Assembly: GCA_025361665.1 (NCBI GenBank)
Contig: JANYKF010000034.1
Location: 1-7,544 of the forward strand
Direction: 5' to 3'
DNA from: Clostridiaceae bacterium
GTDB taxonomy: Bacteria; Bacillota; Clostridia; DSM-8532
DNA: 7,544 nt
Both the position numbers and the translations under genes were made by a program. Below, one piece after another: positions 6,367-7,544 of this stretch. A model generated the notes under the pieces. It was not told the DNA's origin. It did no database searches and saw nothing but the letters and a program-made list of their open reading frames with translations. Position 1 is the first letter of the stretch. Each line of letters starts with the position of its first letter.

Positions 6367-7512
6367 ATGGATAATCGTTTTCGGATCATCGCCTGCCTTT
6401 TGACGACTGTCTTCATCCTGTCGATGGTTCCCTTCATCTGGGGACGGCCCACCGCTGCGGCCACCGCTGCGGCTCCTGTGCCAACAGCCGCAGCGGTGGC
6501 GATTCCGACCGCATCCATGACCGAAGCTGTACCTCTGCCGTCCACGGCACCGGAATCCGTCCCGGTTCCCGTACGGGATACGCTGACAGACCATCAGCGG
6601 TATGTCGACACCCTTGTGGCGCAAGACAGCACAAACCTCCTGGTCTGCGCACCAGATCCCTCTGCCTGGAACATGGACACGATCCTGATTGTCAGCATCA
6701 GTCCATCCAATGGGCAGGTTTCCCTGATCAGCCTTCCCCGGGATATCTTCATAGATTATAGCAGCTCCCTGACGGCATCGATCGACGCCATCAGCCCGGG
6801 CCTGCTCGATCAGGCCGGCATGCGCAAGATCAACGCGGCCCACGCCATTGGGGACAAACTCAAATACAAGCAGGGAATCGGCCGTTTCGACCGTCCCTAC
6901 ATCGAGTTCCTGGCCGATCTCATCGAGGAAATCTTCGCGATTCACATCGATGATTACGTTTATCTCCAGACGAAAGGATTCCGCCGCATCGTGGACTATT
7001 TCGGCGGTGTCACCGTCAATGTTCCGATTCGCATGTTGTACGAAGATCCCACGCAAGACCTTGTGATAGACCTGCAGCCGGGTTCCCAGCATCTCGATGG
7101 AGCACAGGCGGAGGGGTTTGTCCGGTTTCGGCAGGGCTTCGATAAAAACGGTGTCCTTCAAAACTATGGCGATTTGTACCGCAAGGACAACCAGTCCAGG
7201 TTTTTCAAGGCGTTTCTCCAACAACATCTCACCCTGCGCAACCTTGCCAGGCTTTCCGATATTTCCGATTTCATGAGCCGCAACATCATCACGAGCATCA
7301 AGGGATGGGATCACATTGTCGCTGTCGGCGCCCTGGCGGAAAAATCAGTCGCCGGTCGCTATCCGATTGTCACCATCCCTTTGAAAATGACGGAAACAAG
7401 CATGAACGGCCTGTCCTATGTCCGCCTGGAAGAGGCAGCCGCCATTGAACCCTCTTCCGGTTCACCCTTTCCCGGTGCACCGGGTGGAGCGGCGGGTTCC
7501 AGATTGAATTGA
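6367..7512 (+). CDS. LCP (LytR-CpsA-Psr) family cell-wall polymer ligase
   Basis: A 381-residue membrane-anchored protein of the LCP family, whose members transfer lipid-linked wall polymers such as teichoic acid or capsule onto peptidoglycan. A signal anchor (about 5-26, RIIACLLTTVFILSMVPFIW) is followed by an Ala/Pro/Thr-rich linker (27-70) and the LCP domain (about 88-340). Visible elements are D97 and D104 (in NMDT) for metal binding, SLPRD (122-126), KINAAHA (154-160), DYFGGVTVNV (210-219), the G-x-x-LDG-x-x-A segment (239-248) and FVRFR (251-255). GDLYRKDNQSRFF (268-280) corresponds to the usual GD-x-GR-x-x-RQ. The Arg normally found before the DT pair is Asn102, and the second Arg of the RQ pair is Asn275, so this is a diverged member. 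The Ser/Pro/Gly-rich tail (362-381) looks unstructured. The ATG at 6367 is preferred over a GTG at 6355 that abuts the valS stop, since AGGTG at 6353-6357 suits 6367. It is probably co-transcribed with valS. Confidence 0.88.
   Translation: MDNRFRIIACLLTTVFILSMVPFIWGRPTAAATAAAPVPTAAAVAIPTASMTEAVPLPSTAPESVPVPVRDTLTDHQRYVDTLVAQDSTNLLVCAPDPSAWNMDTILIVSISPSNGQVSLISLPRDIFIDYSSSLTASIDAISPGLLDQAGMRKINAAHAIGDKLKYKQGIGRFDRPYIEFLADLIEEIFAIHIDDYVYLQTKGFRRIVDYFGGVTVNVPIRMLYEDPTQDLVIDLQPGSQHLDGAQAEGFVRFRQGFDKNGVLQNYGDLYRKDNQSRFFKAFLQQHLTLRNLARLSDISDFMSRNIITSIKGWDHIVAVGALAEKSVAGRYPIVTIPLKMTETSMNGLSYVRLEEAAAIEPSSGSPFPGAPGGAAGSRLN
6449..6500 (+). repeat. Short direct repeats and a 15-bp inverted repeat in the LCP linker
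   Basis: CCACCGCTGCGG occurs twice head to tail (6449-6460 and 6461-6472), and its exact complement is at 6488-6499. The second copy extended (6460-6474) forms a perfect 15-bp hairpin with 6486-6500 around an 11-base loop, and the first copy could compete for the same partner. The stretch encodes the Ala/Thr/Pro-rich linker after the signal anchor. There is no T-run, so it is not a classical terminator. Confidence 0.7.
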
Positions 7513-7544
7513 TGTTTGATTCTTGTGCAAAAAGTCGATTTTCG

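Noticed and set aside
6241..7314. Long minus-strand open frame opposite the LCP gene
   Set aside because: It straddles the valS/LCP junction and mirrors two well-supported genes. The sequence looks like a frame complement, not a protein family.
1..7544. CRISPR array, tRNA or rRNA gene, insertion sequence, attachment site
   Set aside because: I saw no regularly spaced repeats, tRNA-like cloverleaf, transposase motifs or terminal inverted repeats. The window is otherwise filled with housekeeping-type genes of similar base composition.

Overview
The window comes from a bacterium of moderately high GC content with a Gram-positive character, probably a member of the Bacillota/Clostridia. The pointers are a LytR-CpsA-Psr (LCP) cell-wall ligase, a phi3T/Bacillus-type thymidylate synthase, a DHFR with a clostridial-looking Met20 loop, strong sigma-A type promoters, AG-rich Shine-Dalgarno sites and a yybP-ykoY manganese riboswitch. 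This assignment is inferred from gene content. All genes read left to right on the + strand.

Layout: (1) 1-60, the C-terminal tail of an unidentified gene. (2) 72-1052, a bacterial Rsm22-family methyltransferase-like protein with a probable Fe-S cluster motif. (3) 1053-1302, a compact regulatory region: a sigma-A promoter, a manganese-sensing yybP-ykoY aptamer and an intrinsic terminator that shares the 3' strand of aptamer helix P1. It controls (4) 1303-2058, a UPF0016/TMEM165-GDT1 family manganese exporter. (5) 2059-2278, an intergenic region with a near-consensus promoter, an inverted repeat and three tandem 11-bp repeats. (6) 2279-7512, a closely packed gene series: thyA (thymidylate synthase), folA (dihydrofolate reductase), valS (valyl-tRNA synthetase) and an LCP-family protein. 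(7) 7513-7544, no recognisable feature.

How the genes fit together: the riboswitch and exporter form a self-contained manganese-detoxification unit, in which metal binding should favour P1, block the terminator and let the exporter be transcribed. ThyA makes dTMP and releases dihydrofolate, which FolA recycles, so their adjacency is functional. valS and the LCP gene follow with almost no spacing. No T-box leader precedes valS, so in this organism it is probably transcribed from the thyA promoter.

No wholly new system stands out. The items most worth a second look are the mutually exclusive P1/terminator arrangement, the 11-bp tandem repeats in the thyA leader, the Rsm22 homologue with four candidate Fe-S cysteines, and active-site departures in the DHFR and LCP proteins.
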